From assembly GCA_965219125.1 (NCBI GenBank), contig CBDCMO010000001.1:248001-312000 (forward strand): 64,000 bases of DNA, given 5' to 3'. The notes under the pieces were generated by a model. That model was given only the letters and a program-made list of their open reading frames with translations. It searched no databases and was not told where the DNA came from. The DNA comes from JBBSOK01 sp965219125. Its GTDB lineage: Bacteria > Bacteroidota > Bacteroidia > Flavobacteriales > Flavobacteriaceae. Position numbers and translations under genes: made by a program. Each line of letters opens with the position of its first letter. Within the stretch, counting starts at the first letter, position 1. This document shows, one piece after another, positions 37,206 to 45,672 of this stretch.

Positions 37206-38109
37206 TTAGAAATGTAATTTTTTGTTTAGTCTTAAGCGATTGTGACAGTGGATTATTATCTAAAACAATCGGCAGTAAAAACCATTTTTTAGGTTTCAAT
37301 AAAAGTGCAAAAGTGAGGTACACTCGAATTAGTTGACTCTTAAAATAGCCAAAATTTTTCCGAAGTACATAAAGATAAGATATATAAGCTTCTTTATCAA
37401 TTATTTTTGAGGAACCCGTGCTTACACCTTGGTAGTGCAAAATTCTGGCTTCAGGAACTAAAATACTTTCAAAACCCGCATTTTTGAGGCGATGGCAAAT
37501 ATCCATTTCTTCCCAATATAAAAAAATGTTAGCGTCAAAACCTCCGACTTGTGAGAAAGCTTTTGCGTCAAAAAATAGAAATGCGCCATTTACCCAATTT
37601 ACCTGCAAAGGTTCGGTATATTCTTTTTTCCGCTTTGGGTATAAAGTTGGATTATTTTTTTCTAGAAATCCGCGCCCAAAAAGTAATCTGCGCAAGCCTT
37701 TGTTATGGTCAAAAGATGGGACAAATTTATTATTTTCATCAAAATTTTGAGCCGTACAAACGCCAACTTTTGGGTTTGTTTTCATAAACGAAAGTAAAAT
37801 GCCAAGACAATCATTCAACAGCATTGCATCGTTATTCAAAAAAAGTAAATAATCTGAATTTGCAGATTGCGCACCAAACATATTTCCACCGCCAAAGCCA
37901 GTATTTATGTTGCTTCGGTGAAGTTGAATGTTCTCTTTATACGGAAAATTTTGCTTTAGGTTTTTGTAATCTTCAATAGCTGAATTATTATCAACCACAA
38001 TAATTTCATAGCTGATTTCTTCCGAAGTTTTAGCAATAACAGCATCAATACATTCTAAAGTGTATTTTGAACTATTGTAATTTATGATTATGATCGAAAC
38101 GTCTTTCAC
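37195..38109 (-). CDS. Glycosyltransferase family 2 (rhamnosyltransferase-like)
   Basis: A 304-residue inverting glycosyltransferase of GT-A fold. The nucleotide-sugar site VSIIIINYNSSKYTLECIDAV and the LLFLNNDAML (DxD-like NND) motif are seen, with the acceptor-side WVNGAFLFFDAKAFSQVGGFD and DICHRLKNAGFES segments typical of the WcaA/rhamnosyltransferase branch. It is the first gene (minus strand) of a glycan synthesis region extending to about 49.7 kb and is coupled to the TsaC-like gene downstream. Confidence 0.9.
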   Translation of the reverse strand: MKDVSIIIINYNSSKYTLECIDAVIAKTSEEISYEIIVVDNNSAIEDYKNLKQNFPYKENIQLHRSNINTGFGGGNMFGAQSANSDYLLFLNNDAMLLNDCLGILLSFMKTNPKVGVCTAQNFDENNKFVPSFDHNKGLRRLLFGRGFLEKNNPTLYPKRKKEYTEPLQVNWVNGAFLFFDAKAFSQVGGFDANIFLYWEEMDICHRLKNAGFESILVPEARILHYQGVSTGSSKIIDKEAYISYLYVLRKNFGYFKSQLIRVYLTFALLLKPKKWFLLPIVLDNNPLSQSLKTKQKITFLNEN

Positions 38110-38239
38110 GCTGCAAACTTAGAAAAACTCTCGCTTTAAAAATATAATCCTAATAAATTATATATGTTTGTGCGATGTGTAAAAATTAATTTTGAATAAA
38201 TAAAATTGTTTCAATTTTGTAAAAATTATTAGTGAAGAT

Positions 38240-40105
38240 ATGTGTGGAATAGTTGGATTTATAACTTTTGATACATTTTTTGAAGACACTGTTATTGTGG
38301 AAATGACCAATAGTTTGCATCACCGCGGACCGGACGATTATGGTTTTAAAAATTTTGAAACCGATACCTTCCAGCTTGCAATTGGGCACAGACGGCTTTC
38401 TATTTTGGATACCAGCGAAAATGGCCACCAACCAATGCGGTATAAATATTTATGGACTGTTTATAATGGCGAAGTTTATAATTTTAAAGGTATTCGAGAA
38501 AAGTTGATTGAACTTGGTCATTCTTTTAAAACCGAAAGTGATACCGAAGTTATTTTACACGCTTTTGAAGAATGGAACATAAGGGCAGTCGATCATTTTA
38601 TTGGGATGTTTGCCTTTTTAATTTATGATGAACTTGCGCAAAAATGTTATCTTTTTAGAGACAGGGCAGGTGTAAAACCCTTGCATTATTATGATGCTGG
38701 ACCTATTTTTATGTTTGCATCAGAGTTGAAAGCATTTCATAAACATCCTGCATTTAAAAAAGAAATTGACGTAAATGCCATGGCTCAATTTTTTAAATAT
38801 GAATTCATACACGCGCCAAACTCAATTTTTAAAAATGTGAAAAAATTACTTCCCGGAAATTTTTTAATTTATGATTTGGCCAATAGAACTTTTGAAACCC
38901 ATCAATATTGGAAAGTTTTAGAATTTTTTAAAAAACCAAGATTAGAGGTAAGCTATGACGAGGCAAAAATACATGTAACCAAGTTAATGAAAGAAGCCTT
39001 CAGTTTACGAATGGTTTCTGACGTGCCCGTTGGAGTATTTTTAAGCGGCGGTTATGATAGTTCACTTGTTTCTGCAATGTTACAAAAGGAAAAAAATTTA
39101 CAACTAAAAACTTTTACAATTGGTTTTGATTCTACTAAATATGATGAAAGCGCATTTGCCGAAAAGGTTGCGAATTTGCTTGAAACAGAACACCATAAAT
39201 ATACATGCACTGAAGCTGAAGCGTTGGAAATAGTACCAAAATTAGTAGATTATTTTGATGAACCTTTTGGTGATCCGTCACTAATTCCAACAATTCTTTT
39301 AAGTAAAAAAACGAGTGAACTTGTTACTGTTTCGCTATCTGCGGACGGCGGCGATGAAATATTCTTTGGCTATAACAGCTATGAAAAAATTTATAAATAT
39401 TACCAAAAGCAGCGTAAATTGGGTTTTGCATCATCAATAATAAATTTTGTAAAGAAAAATAAATTTCGCGAAAAATTGTACAGCGTAAACGTTTCCAACG
39501 AGAACGCAACCGCAAAAATGTTGGATGTTTACCATCAAAAATATAAGGATAGTTTTATACAAAAAATATTTGCTGACAAGATAGAGCCTCTTAAAACAAA
39601 TTTCAGTTCTAATATGTATGATGGTATTGAACCCTTCCATAAATTGTTGGCAATTGATTATACCACATATATGCCCGATAATATTCTTGTAAAAGTAGAT
39701 AGAGCAACTATGTCGGCATCATTGGAAGGTCGAGAACCCTTATTGGATCATCGCATTGTTGAATATGTAGCACAACTTCCGCTTAAATTTTTGTTCGATA
39801 AAAAAACTAAAACCAAAAAGCGAATATTACGGGATATTTGTCACGATTATCTTCCGGAAAAATTGATGAATAGAAAGAAAACAGGATTTACACCACCCAT
39901 TTTAGACTGGTTACGAAACGAGTTAAAACCATTGACTTTGGCTACAATTAGCGAAAAACAATTAAACCACCACGGACTTCTAAACGCTAAGAAAATTTTA
40001 AAAGGTTTAGATGCTTTTATGAAAGGAAATGATGACTATTATAACTTAATTTGGAACACGCTCGTTTTCCAATTATGGTATAACAAATGGATGAAAGATG
40101 AATAA
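38240..40105 (+). CDS. asnB: Asparagine synthase (glutamine-hydrolysing)
   Basis: A 621-residue enzyme that makes asparagine from aspartate, or amidates a sugar when placed in glycan clusters. It has the N-terminal class-II amidotransferase nucleophile Cys2 (MCGIVGF), the HHRGPDDYGF and GHRRLSILD segments, and the C-terminal ATP-binding motif VFLSGGYDSSLVSAML. Its location in a polysaccharide cluster next to a DUF616 transferase suggests a role in amidating a glycan component (as for WbpS/AsnB-like enzymes), but this is inference. The stop overlaps the next gene start (8 nt). Confidence 0.93.
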   Translation: MCGIVGFITFDTFFEDTVIVEMTNSLHHRGPDDYGFKNFETDTFQLAIGHRRLSILDTSENGHQPMRYKYLWTVYNGEVYNFKGIREKLIELGHSFKTESDTEVILHAFEEWNIRAVDHFIGMFAFLIYDELAQKCYLFRDRAGVKPLHYYDAGPIFMFASELKAFHKHPAFKKEIDVNAMAQFFKYEFIHAPNSIFKNVKKLLPGNFLIYDLANRTFETHQYWKVLEFFKKPRLEVSYDEAKIHVTKLMKEAFSLRMVSDVPVGVFLSGGYDSSLVSAMLQKEKNLQLKTFTIGFDSTKYDESAFAEKVANLLETEHHKYTCTEAEALEIVPKLVDYFDEPFGDPSLIPTILLSKKTSELVTVSLSADGGDEIFFGYNSYEKIYKYYQKQRKLGFASSIINFVKKNKFREKLYSVNVSNENATAKMLDVYHQKYKDSFIQKIFADKIEPLKTNFSSNMYDGIEPFHKLLAIDYTTYMPDNILVKVDRATMSASLEGREPLLDHRIVEYVAQLPLKFLFDKKTKTKKRILRDICHDYLPEKLMNRKKTGFTPPILDWLRNELKPLTLATISEKQLNHHGLLNAKKILKGLDAFMKGNDDYYNLIWNTLVFQLWYNKWMKDE

Positions 40106-40847
40106 AATAGTTGTTTACACGGCAATTTTTGGAGATTACAGCGGTCTTATAGAGCAACCAATATTTGATAATGTAGACTATATATGCTATACAGATAGAG
40201 CTGATTATAAAAGCAAAACTTGGAAAATAGAAAAGGTGAAACTGCCAATTGCCAATGATAATACGAGAAGTAATAGATATTATAAAATTTTGCCGCATAA
40301 ACACCTATCAAAAGACTATGATCTAAGCGTTTATATAGATGGGAATATTCTTATTTTGGAGGACTTCACACACATGGTTTTTACCACAATGATTGAATAT
40401 AAAATGGCGTGTTTTGACCATAACCAAAATCAAGCTGATCCTCGAAATTGCTTGTATGATGAACATAAAGCAATTATGGATATTGCTAAAAACGACAATG
40501 TTTTTAAGGATAATTTAGAAACTATGAAGTTGCAAATAGAAAGATTTAAAGCGGAAGGTTATCCAAAAAATAACGGCTTAATTACTGCTCCAATATTAAT
40601 AAGAAAACATTTTAATAAAGAAGTTATTAGTTTAATGGAAGCGTGGTGGCATATTGTAAAGACTGAAAGTAAGCGCGACCAACTAAGTTTTAATTATGTT
40701 TTGTGGAAGTTAAAATTTAAACCCCTTTTATTACTTACTGGTGATGTTAGAAATGGAAATCCGTGGTTTTATACAATTTCTCATCGTCAAAAATATGCTT
40801 TCAAAGTTTTTAAGGTTAAGTTGAAAAGGTCTTTAGGTTTTAAATAA
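40098..40847 (+). CDS. DUF616 family glycosyltransferase-like protein
   Basis: A 249-residue protein matching DUF616 (TOD1/MUCI70-type putative glycosyltransferases). Key segments are VVYTAIFGDYSGL, YICYTDRADYKSKTW, NRYYKILPHKHLSKDYDLSVYIDGNI (with the D-x-D-like YIDGN), MACFDHN and GLITAPILIRKH. There are no membrane helices, so it likely acts at the cytosolic face on lipid-linked precursors. It overlaps asnB by 8 nt and converges with an FkbM methyltransferase gene. Donor and acceptor are unknown. Confidence 0.85.
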   Translation: MNKIVVYTAIFGDYSGLIEQPIFDNVDYICYTDRADYKSKTWKIEKVKLPIANDNTRSNRYYKILPHKHLSKDYDLSVYIDGNILILEDFTHMVFTTMIEYKMACFDHNQNQADPRNCLYDEHKAIMDIAKNDNVFKDNLETMKLQIERFKAEGYPKNNGLITAPILIRKHFNKEVISLMEAWWHIVKTESKRDQLSFNYVLWKLKFKPLLLLTGDVRNGNPWFYTISHRQKYAFKVFKVKLKRSLGFK

Positions 40848-41519
40848 TTAATGCCATAAAGAAACGCCCACATTTTCCTCTTTCAGATTTTTAATAAGCT
40901 GAATTTCCAAATCCTTATATTTTTTAATTTCATTTTCAGCAAAATATTGGCTGTGAAATTCGATATACATATACGAAATGTGCTCGCTCGCTTTCGTATT
41001 TATTAAATCTTGCAACACCTCATATTCGGCTGATTCAATATCCATTTTAATTATTATCTGCGAATAAACCTTAGACTTTTCTTTTATAAGTTCTGCCAAG
41101 GATAAAGCTTTCACTTCGATGCTTTGTTCTTTGTTTGCCTCGTAAAATGTAGCGTTATGATTGGTAAGAACTGATCCACCGTCAGAAGTTTTACCTCTAT
41201 TATCCTCAACTAAACCAAAGAAATTAAGTTTTTCGGTATTCACCCAAGCAGCATTTTCCATAAAAGTTATATGTGATTGATTGGAAAAATTTTTTTTAAC
41301 AATCGCCATGCAATTTGGGTTGGGTTCAATTAAAATAGCATCATATATTTTTGGAGTAAAATATTGTTTGAAGAATGTATATCCTTGTCCTAAATTAGTG
41401 CCGCAGTCTATAAATAAACCTCGCTTATATTTTGTTTCAAGTTGCATCGGAAATTCTTTAAGACTGTTTTCAAACTGCTTTTTTTCAACTTTTTTACGAA
41501 TGGATTTCAATATTGACAT
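40848..41519 (-). CDS. FkbM family methyltransferase
   Basis: A 223-residue SAM-dependent methyltransferase. The SAM-binding elements are GLFIDCGTNLGQGYTFFKQYF (motif I) and DAILIEPNPNCMAIVKKNF (motif II), with IIIKMDIESAEYEVLQDLI (motif post-II) that is characteristic of FkbM enzymes. In glycan clusters such proteins O-methylate sugars (e.g. of capsule or LPS). It ends directly next to the DUF616 gene, with no intervening bases. Confidence 0.9.
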   Translation of the reverse strand: MSILKSIRKKVEKKQFENSLKEFPMQLETKYKRGLFIDCGTNLGQGYTFFKQYFTPKIYDAILIEPNPNCMAIVKKNFSNQSHITFMENAAWVNTEKLNFFGLVEDNRGKTSDGGSVLTNHNATFYEANKEQSIEVKALSLAELIKEKSKVYSQIIIKMDIESAEYEVLQDLINTKASEHISYMYIEFHSQYFAENEIKKYKDLEIQLIKNLKEENVGVSLWH

Positions 41520-41605
41520 ATTTTAAAAATTTCTAAGATATTAAATATAGAAAAAAAAATTAATTGAGATTAAGAATTCTAAGTTCGAAATTTAGAAAAA
41601 AAAAC

Positions 41606-42670
41606 CTAAATTAATGATTTATAAACTTCAATATAAAGCTTCGCAGTACTTTCCCAACTAAAACTTTTGGCACGTTCAACATACCAATCTTCGTAAAATA
41701 CTTTATTTGAATTAAACTTTTTCATTCCATCTTCAACAACTTTTGCCATATATTCAGGCTCATAATTATCCCAATAAAAACTATGCTCGCCGCCAATTTC
41801 AGGTAAGCTTGTATTATTACTTATAAAAACGGGTTTTCCAAAACGCATCGCTTCAATTGGAGGAATTCCAAAACCTTCGCGGTGGCTGGGAAATACAAAT
41901 GCTTCACAGTTTTGCAGGTAATATTGTTTATCTAAATCTTCAATCCTACCAGTTTGAAAAACGCGGTTTTCAAATCCATATTTTTTAACCAATTGCGTAA
42001 GATTATCAGCGTAAACCGAATGATTACTGCCAGCAAGAATTAAATTATAATTAGGTAAAAATTTCAACATTTCAACCAAGCTCATAAAGTTTTTGCGTTC
42101 GCTAAAATCTCCTATTGAAAAAAGAAATGGTTTGCTTGAAATAATTTGTGGTTTGTAATCTTTCGGCACATTAATATCAGTAATCGTATTTCCATTATAA
42201 ATTACATATTCTGGAATTTTCGGAACCTTGAAATTGGCGTGAACATCTTGTTTAGCAAATTCTGAAATATAAGTAATTGCATTAGCCCGTTTTAGTTTTG
42301 CTTCAAACTTGGCACGAAGCGTTTTTTGAAGTAGGGCAGAACCTTCGGTAATAAAATGAATATCGTGAACGGTCAATAAATATGGAATATCAAAAAAAGG
42401 TTCAATTTTAATATTCTGGTTTAAGCAATGCCAAAGATTATATTTCTTCTTTATTCTGAAAGGTTTATGGCGCGTTATTGAAAGATATTTTCGGTATTTA
42501 AAAGCATTCCCAAATTCTTGTTTAAGTTCTTTAGTGTCTTTCACATTCAGCACAATCTTAAAATCAGGATGAGGTTCTTCAGCTAAAGCCTTAATTAGGT
42601 GATAATTAAATTGCCCAAATCCTGAGAATTTGTTTTTAAGATTATGTGCTTCTAGGAATACTTGTTTCAT
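41606..42670 (-). CDS. Glycosyltransferase family 4 (GT-B retaining; mannosyltransferase-like)
   Basis: A 354-residue GT-B glycosyltransferase. The N-terminal GT4 acceptor domain has FSGFGQFNYHLIKAL, and the C-terminal donor domain contains FLFSIGDFSERKNF, RVFQTGRIEDLDKQYYLQNCEAFVFPSHREGFGIPPIEAMRFGKPV, the E-x7-E hallmark. It is expected to use UDP- or GDP-sugars in polysaccharide assembly. It lies between the FkbM gene and the YefM/YoeB pair; the gap 41520-41605 is AT-rich. Confidence 0.9.
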   Translation of the reverse strand: MKQVFLEAHNLKNKFSGFGQFNYHLIKALAEEPHPDFKIVLNVKDTKELKQEFGNAFKYRKYLSITRHKPFRIKKKYNLWHCLNQNIKIEPFFDIPYLLTVHDIHFITEGSALLQKTLRAKFEAKLKRANAITYISEFAKQDVHANFKVPKIPEYVIYNGNTITDINVPKDYKPQIISSKPFLFSIGDFSERKNFMSLVEMLKFLPNYNLILAGSNHSVYADNLTQLVKKYGFENRVFQTGRIEDLDKQYYLQNCEAFVFPSHREGFGIPPIEAMRFGKPVFISNNTSLPEIGGEHSFYWDNYEPEYMAKVVEDGMKKFNSNKVFYEDWYVERAKSFSWESTAKLYIEVYKSLI

Positions 42671-42706
42671 TAGGAATAATGCAATTACGTTTAAGAAAAA
42701 AATAAA

Positions 42707-42964
42707 TTATTCATAATGAAATCTGCATTGTGCAATGGTTATCTTGTAATCTTCAACCTTATAAATTAATCTATGTTCGCTATCAATACGTCTTGACCAA
42801 TAGCCGGAATATTTATGCTTAAGCGGTTCAGGTTTTCCCATTCCAGCAAAAGGATTTCTTGAAATATCTTTAATTAATTGATTAATTTTTTTAACCTTAC
42901 TTTTATCTGTTTTCTGCCAATATAGATAGTCTTCCCAAGATTTTTCTACGAAAATTAAATGCAT
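42707..42964 (-). CDS. yoeB: YoeB family ribosome-dependent mRNA interferase toxin
   Basis: An 85-residue RelE-superfamily toxin. It matches YoeB closely: W..YLYWQKTDKSKVKKINQLIKDI, NPFAGMGKPEPLKHKYSGYWSRRID and the C-terminal EHRLIYKV...CRFHYE. The catalytic set (Glu46-, Arg65-, His83-like and the C-terminal His-Tyr) seems present, so the toxin should be active. Antitoxin and toxin are one base apart and co-oriented, with the antitoxin first. Confidence 0.93.
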   Translation of the reverse strand: MHLIFVEKSWEDYLYWQKTDKSKVKKINQLIKDISRNPFAGMGKPEPLKHKYSGYWSRRIDSEHRLIYKVEDYKITIAQCRFHYE

Positions 42965-42965
42965 A

Positions 42966-43220
42966 TTATTCTTCGATTAAATCTTTTTTAAAGCCTTTCC
43001 CCTGATTAATACTCTCAATAGCTTCATCTAATCGACGTTCGTTTGCTCTTGAAGACATCAAATAATTTGTTTCCATGAGCGAATTATATTCATCTAACGA
43101 AATAATTACCACAGCAGAGTCTTTACTTCTATTAATAATAAGCGTTTCAAAATTATCAACCACTTTATCTATATAGGATTTAATATCTTTTCTAAAATCG
43201 GAAACAGTTGTTGTTAACAT
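42966..43220 (-). CDS. yefM: YefM/Phd family antitoxin
   Basis: An 84-residue antitoxin with the Phd/YefM DNA-binding domain (TVSDFRKDIKSYIDKV, LIINRSKDSAVVIISLDEYNSLMETNYLM) and a C-terminal part (DEAIESINQGKGF) that neutralises YoeB. YefM autoregulates through TGTACA-containing operators in E. coli, and TTGTAC/GTACAA half-sites flank the -7 element here (43236-43255). It is inserted between GT4 and GT2 genes of the glycan cluster. Confidence 0.92.
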   Translation of the reverse strand: MLTTTVSDFRKDIKSYIDKVVDNFETLIINRSKDSAVVIISLDEYNSLMETNYLMSSRANERRLDEAIESINQGKGFKKDLIEE

Positions 43221-43235
43221 AATGTGTATTTTATA

Positions 43236-43255
43236 TTGTACAAATATAAGTACAA
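43236..43255 (-). promoter_or_regulatory. Candidate promoter/operator of yefM-yoeB
   Basis: Inverted repeat TTGTAC-N8-GTACAA. On the minus strand the spacer holds TATATTTG, a full match to the -7 element, 20 nt before the yefM start. YefM of E. coli is known to bind palindromes with a TGTACA core, so this is a plausible autoregulatory site. Confidence 0.65.
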
Positions 43256-43279
43256 AAGTTACAATATAAAGAATTTTAA

Positions 43280-44041
43280 TTATTTTATCCTTCTATATAG
43301 CATCCACAAATTTACATACCTTTTAAACGTTGCAAAAGCACTTGTATAGGCTAAGATAAAACCTTCTTTACCATCAAGAATGCCTAAACGAATAAAATAT
43401 TGATGAAAAAACCGCCACCAAGGTCTAAATAGAAAATGGTAAAGTGTTGGTTTCTTCTTTTTTTCGTAAAGCATTTGCCCTTGTAAAGCGCTGTATTTAT
43501 GAAGCTTTTGCATATAACTGTCAAAATCTTGATAAGAATAATGCGGTAATCTGTTTTTTAAAACTTCGGTTTTGCCATTTACTTCTAAAACCTCGTGCAC
43601 CAAATTTGGGTTGTAATCACAATACTTTTTAATATAAACTCTGATTACAGAATCATTTTGAAAACCGCTGTATTGTATTTTTTTGCCCATAAAATAAAAA
43701 TCACGGTCAACAAAATATGCGACAGCTTTGGGATTTTTGAGCGTTTCAATAATTTCTTCGGAAAGGGCTTTTGTAATCTCTTCGTCTAAATCGAAAAAGA
43801 CAATCCAATCATTTTTTGCTTGTTGAAGTGCAAAATTCTTTTGGGCGGAAAAGTTATCGAAATCGCGCTGAAAGAGTTTAACTTTTTTATTTTTTGAAGC
43901 AATTTCGGCTGTTTTATCGCTGCTATGACTGTCAACAATAATAATTTCATCGGCAAACCAAAGGCTGTCCAAATACGCTTGCATATTTGCTTCTTCATTA
44001 AAAGCAATGGCGATGGCACTTATTTTTACAGGGTTTTCCAA
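43280..44041 (-). CDS. Glycosyltransferase family 2 (LPS core WaaE/KdtX-like)
   Basis: A 253-residue GT2 enzyme. It has the GT-A start ISAIAIAFNEEANMQAYLDSLWFADEIIIVDSHSSDKT, the catalytic FFDLDEEIT (DxD equivalent), and the acceptor segment VHEVLEVNGKTEVLKNRLPHYSYQDFDSYMQKLHKYSALQ typical of WaaE-like beta-glycosyltransferases. There is no ATG in the region; TTG 44041 is the only usable start before a stop in frame. It is divergent from the deacetylase gene. A second gene at 44932 is a homologue. Confidence 0.88.
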   Translation of the reverse strand: MENPVKISAIAIAFNEEANMQAYLDSLWFADEIIIVDSHSSDKTAEIASKNKKVKLFQRDFDNFSAQKNFALQQAKNDWIVFFDLDEEITKALSEEIIETLKNPKAVAYFVDRDFYFMGKKIQYSGFQNDSVIRVYIKKYCDYNPNLVHEVLEVNGKTEVLKNRLPHYSYQDFDSYMQKLHKYSALQGQMLYEKKKKPTLYHFLFRPWWRFFHQYFIRLGILDGKEGFILAYTSAFATFKRYVNLWMLYRRIK

Positions 44042-44103
44042 GAATTGGTTGTAGTTTGCGTAAAAGTAATAATTTTACACCTACCAACTTTCAAAAAAAT
44101 ACG

Positions 44104-44814
44104 GTGGCCAAATTGCCAATTTTAATGTATCACGATATTTCGCTTACCAAAAGTGAAGGTCTTACTATTTCTATTGCAAAACTGGAGCAGCAGTTCAAAT
44201 GGTTGGTTAAAAATAATTATAAAACCTATCATTTATCTGAATTAGAACAACTTAAAACCTTTCTGAATAAAAAAAATATTGTTTTAACTTTTGATGATGG
44301 TTTTGTAAGTCAATTGGAATTAGCGTTGCAATTACTTGAAAAGTATAATTTGAAAGCCACCTTTTTTATTCCATTAGCATATTTAGGAAAAAAAGATGAA
44401 TGGAATGCGGCTGAAATACAGCAACCAATAATGACATTGGAACAGCTAAAGTCTTTAAATCCAAATTTAATTGAATTGGCCTATCACAGTTTTTATCACA
44501 GAAAATACGATGAACTTTCAGCTGTTGAAATTTCTGAAGATTCTAAAAAGTGCTTCAATTTTGTTAAAGAAAATAAGTTGATTTTTTTTCCAGCCGTTGC
44601 GTATCCTTACGGCAAATATCCGCGTGAAACAGAAGCAAAACCTACTTTTTTCAACCAGTTGAAAAATGAAAACTTTAAATACGGATTACGAATTGGAAAT
44701 AGATTGAATTCTTTTCCCTTTAAAAATCCGTTTGAAATTCAACGAATTGATGTTAAGGGAGAATTTACGTTATCGAAATTTAAGAGTAGAATAAAGTGGG
44801 GGAAACTATTGTAA
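44104..44814 (+). CDS. Polysaccharide deacetylase family protein
   Basis: A carbohydrate esterase family 4 (NodB-like) protein that removes acetyl groups from N-acetylated glycans. It has KLPILMYHDISL at the start, the catalytic LTFDDGF pair, and the metal-binding H-x3-H in AYHSFYHRKYDEL, with PYGKYPRET near the end. No ATG is available: GTG 44104 (MAKLPILMYHDI, 236 residues) fits the family start better than TTG 44056, although the frame is open to 44056. No signal peptide, so it may act on a cytosolic or lipid-linked intermediate. Confidence 0.85.
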   Translation: MAKLPILMYHDISLTKSEGLTISIAKLEQQFKWLVKNNYKTYHLSELEQLKTFLNKKNIVLTFDDGFVSQLELALQLLEKYNLKATFFIPLAYLGKKDEWNAAEIQQPIMTLEQLKSLNPNLIELAYHSFYHRKYDELSAVEISEDSKKCFNFVKENKLIFFPAVAYPYGKYPRETEAKPTFFNQLKNENFKYGLRIGNRLNSFPFKNPFEIQRIDVKGEFTLSKFKSRIKWGKLL

Positions 44815-44835
44815 AAAGAATTTTTAATGTCCGTC

Positions 44836-44910
44836 TGAGCTTGTCGAAGACTTGGCGGTGATAATGAATTGAAGTTGTTAATTTAATTCGCAAACGCTTC
44901 GACAAGCTCA
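44836..44910. repeat. Inverted repeat (TGAGCTTGTCGAAG element) between convergent genes
   Basis: TGAGCTTGTCGAAG (44836-44849) and its exact complement CTTCGACAAGCTCA (44897-44910) are separated by 47 nt; flanks (AATGTCC, GGGACAAGAACATT) extend the match imperfectly. It sits between a plus gene ending 44814 and a minus gene ending 44932, a position fit for a bidirectional terminator or REP-like element. Confidence 0.8.
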
Positions 44911-44931
44911 GCGGGACAAGAACATTTAAAA

Positions 44932-45669
44932 CTATCTCATTTTCTTGTTTAGCAAAATAAGCTTCGCATATCTCGAAAATACCCCATAACTATCCAATCC
45001 CGCTAAAATAAGCCCAGGAACGCCATCCCAAAATCCGCCTTTGTAAATATAACTGTTAAAAAACCGATATGTTGGTTTGAAGAAAAGTTGAAAATAGCTT
45101 GTTTTCTTTCCTTTTAATTGTCGCTGTTCGGCTTGAAACCAAGCATATTTTTCTTTTTTATGAATGTAATGCATCAAACCTTTATAGGTATAATGCAACA
45201 TCTTGTTTTTTAGTTTGCCAATGCTGCCATTGCAATGTAATTTTTCGTGAACCAAACCCGTAAAATGTGCGCCGTCCTTTTTTACCAATCGCAATACATC
45301 ATTGCTTTGATGGTATAAAAAACGATTCATAAAAAAGTGGGGAAAATTTAATTTGTAGCCAGCGTGTTTTGGGTTTTCTAAAGTTTGTAGAATTTCAGCT
45401 TCCAAACTTCTTGTAACACGTTCGTCGGCATCTATAAAAAGCAACCAATCTCCAGAAGCTTCAGCAATTGCTGCATTTTTTTGAGATGAAAAATTATCAA
45501 ATTTTCTATTTATGATTTTTGAAGTGTATTTTTTTGCAATTGTCACAGTCTCATCATTGCTAAAACTATCAACCACAATAATTTCATTGGCAAACGCAAC
45601 AGATTTTAGCGCATCTTCAATGTAGTTTGCTTCGTTGTAAGTTGGGATTATTACGGTTAGTTTAGGCAT
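44932..45669 (-). CDS. Glycosyltransferase family 2 (LPS core WaaE/KdtX-like), paralogue
   Basis: A 245-residue GT2 homologous to the protein at 43280-44041 (shared AFANEIIVVDSFSNDETV, KNAAIAEASGDWLLFIDADERV, GLVHEKLHCNG and a C-terminal FFKPTYRFFNSYIYKGGFWDG). It carries a proper DxD (IDADERV). The two paralogues are separated by the deacetylase and inverted repeat and probably add successive residues to the same glycan (inference). It is four bases from the RelE/ParE pair downstream. Confidence 0.9.
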   Translation of the reverse strand: MPKLTVIIPTYNEANYIEDALKSVAFANEIIVVDSFSNDETVTIAKKYTSKIINRKFDNFSSQKNAAIAEASGDWLLFIDADERVTRSLEAEILQTLENPKHAGYKLNFPHFFMNRFLYHQSNDVLRLVKKDGAHFTGLVHEKLHCNGSIGKLKNKMLHYTYKGLMHYIHKKEKYAWFQAEQRQLKGKKTSYFQLFFKPTYRFFNSYIYKGGFWDGVPGLILAGLDSYGVFSRYAKLILLNKKMR

Positions 45670-45672
45670 TGT

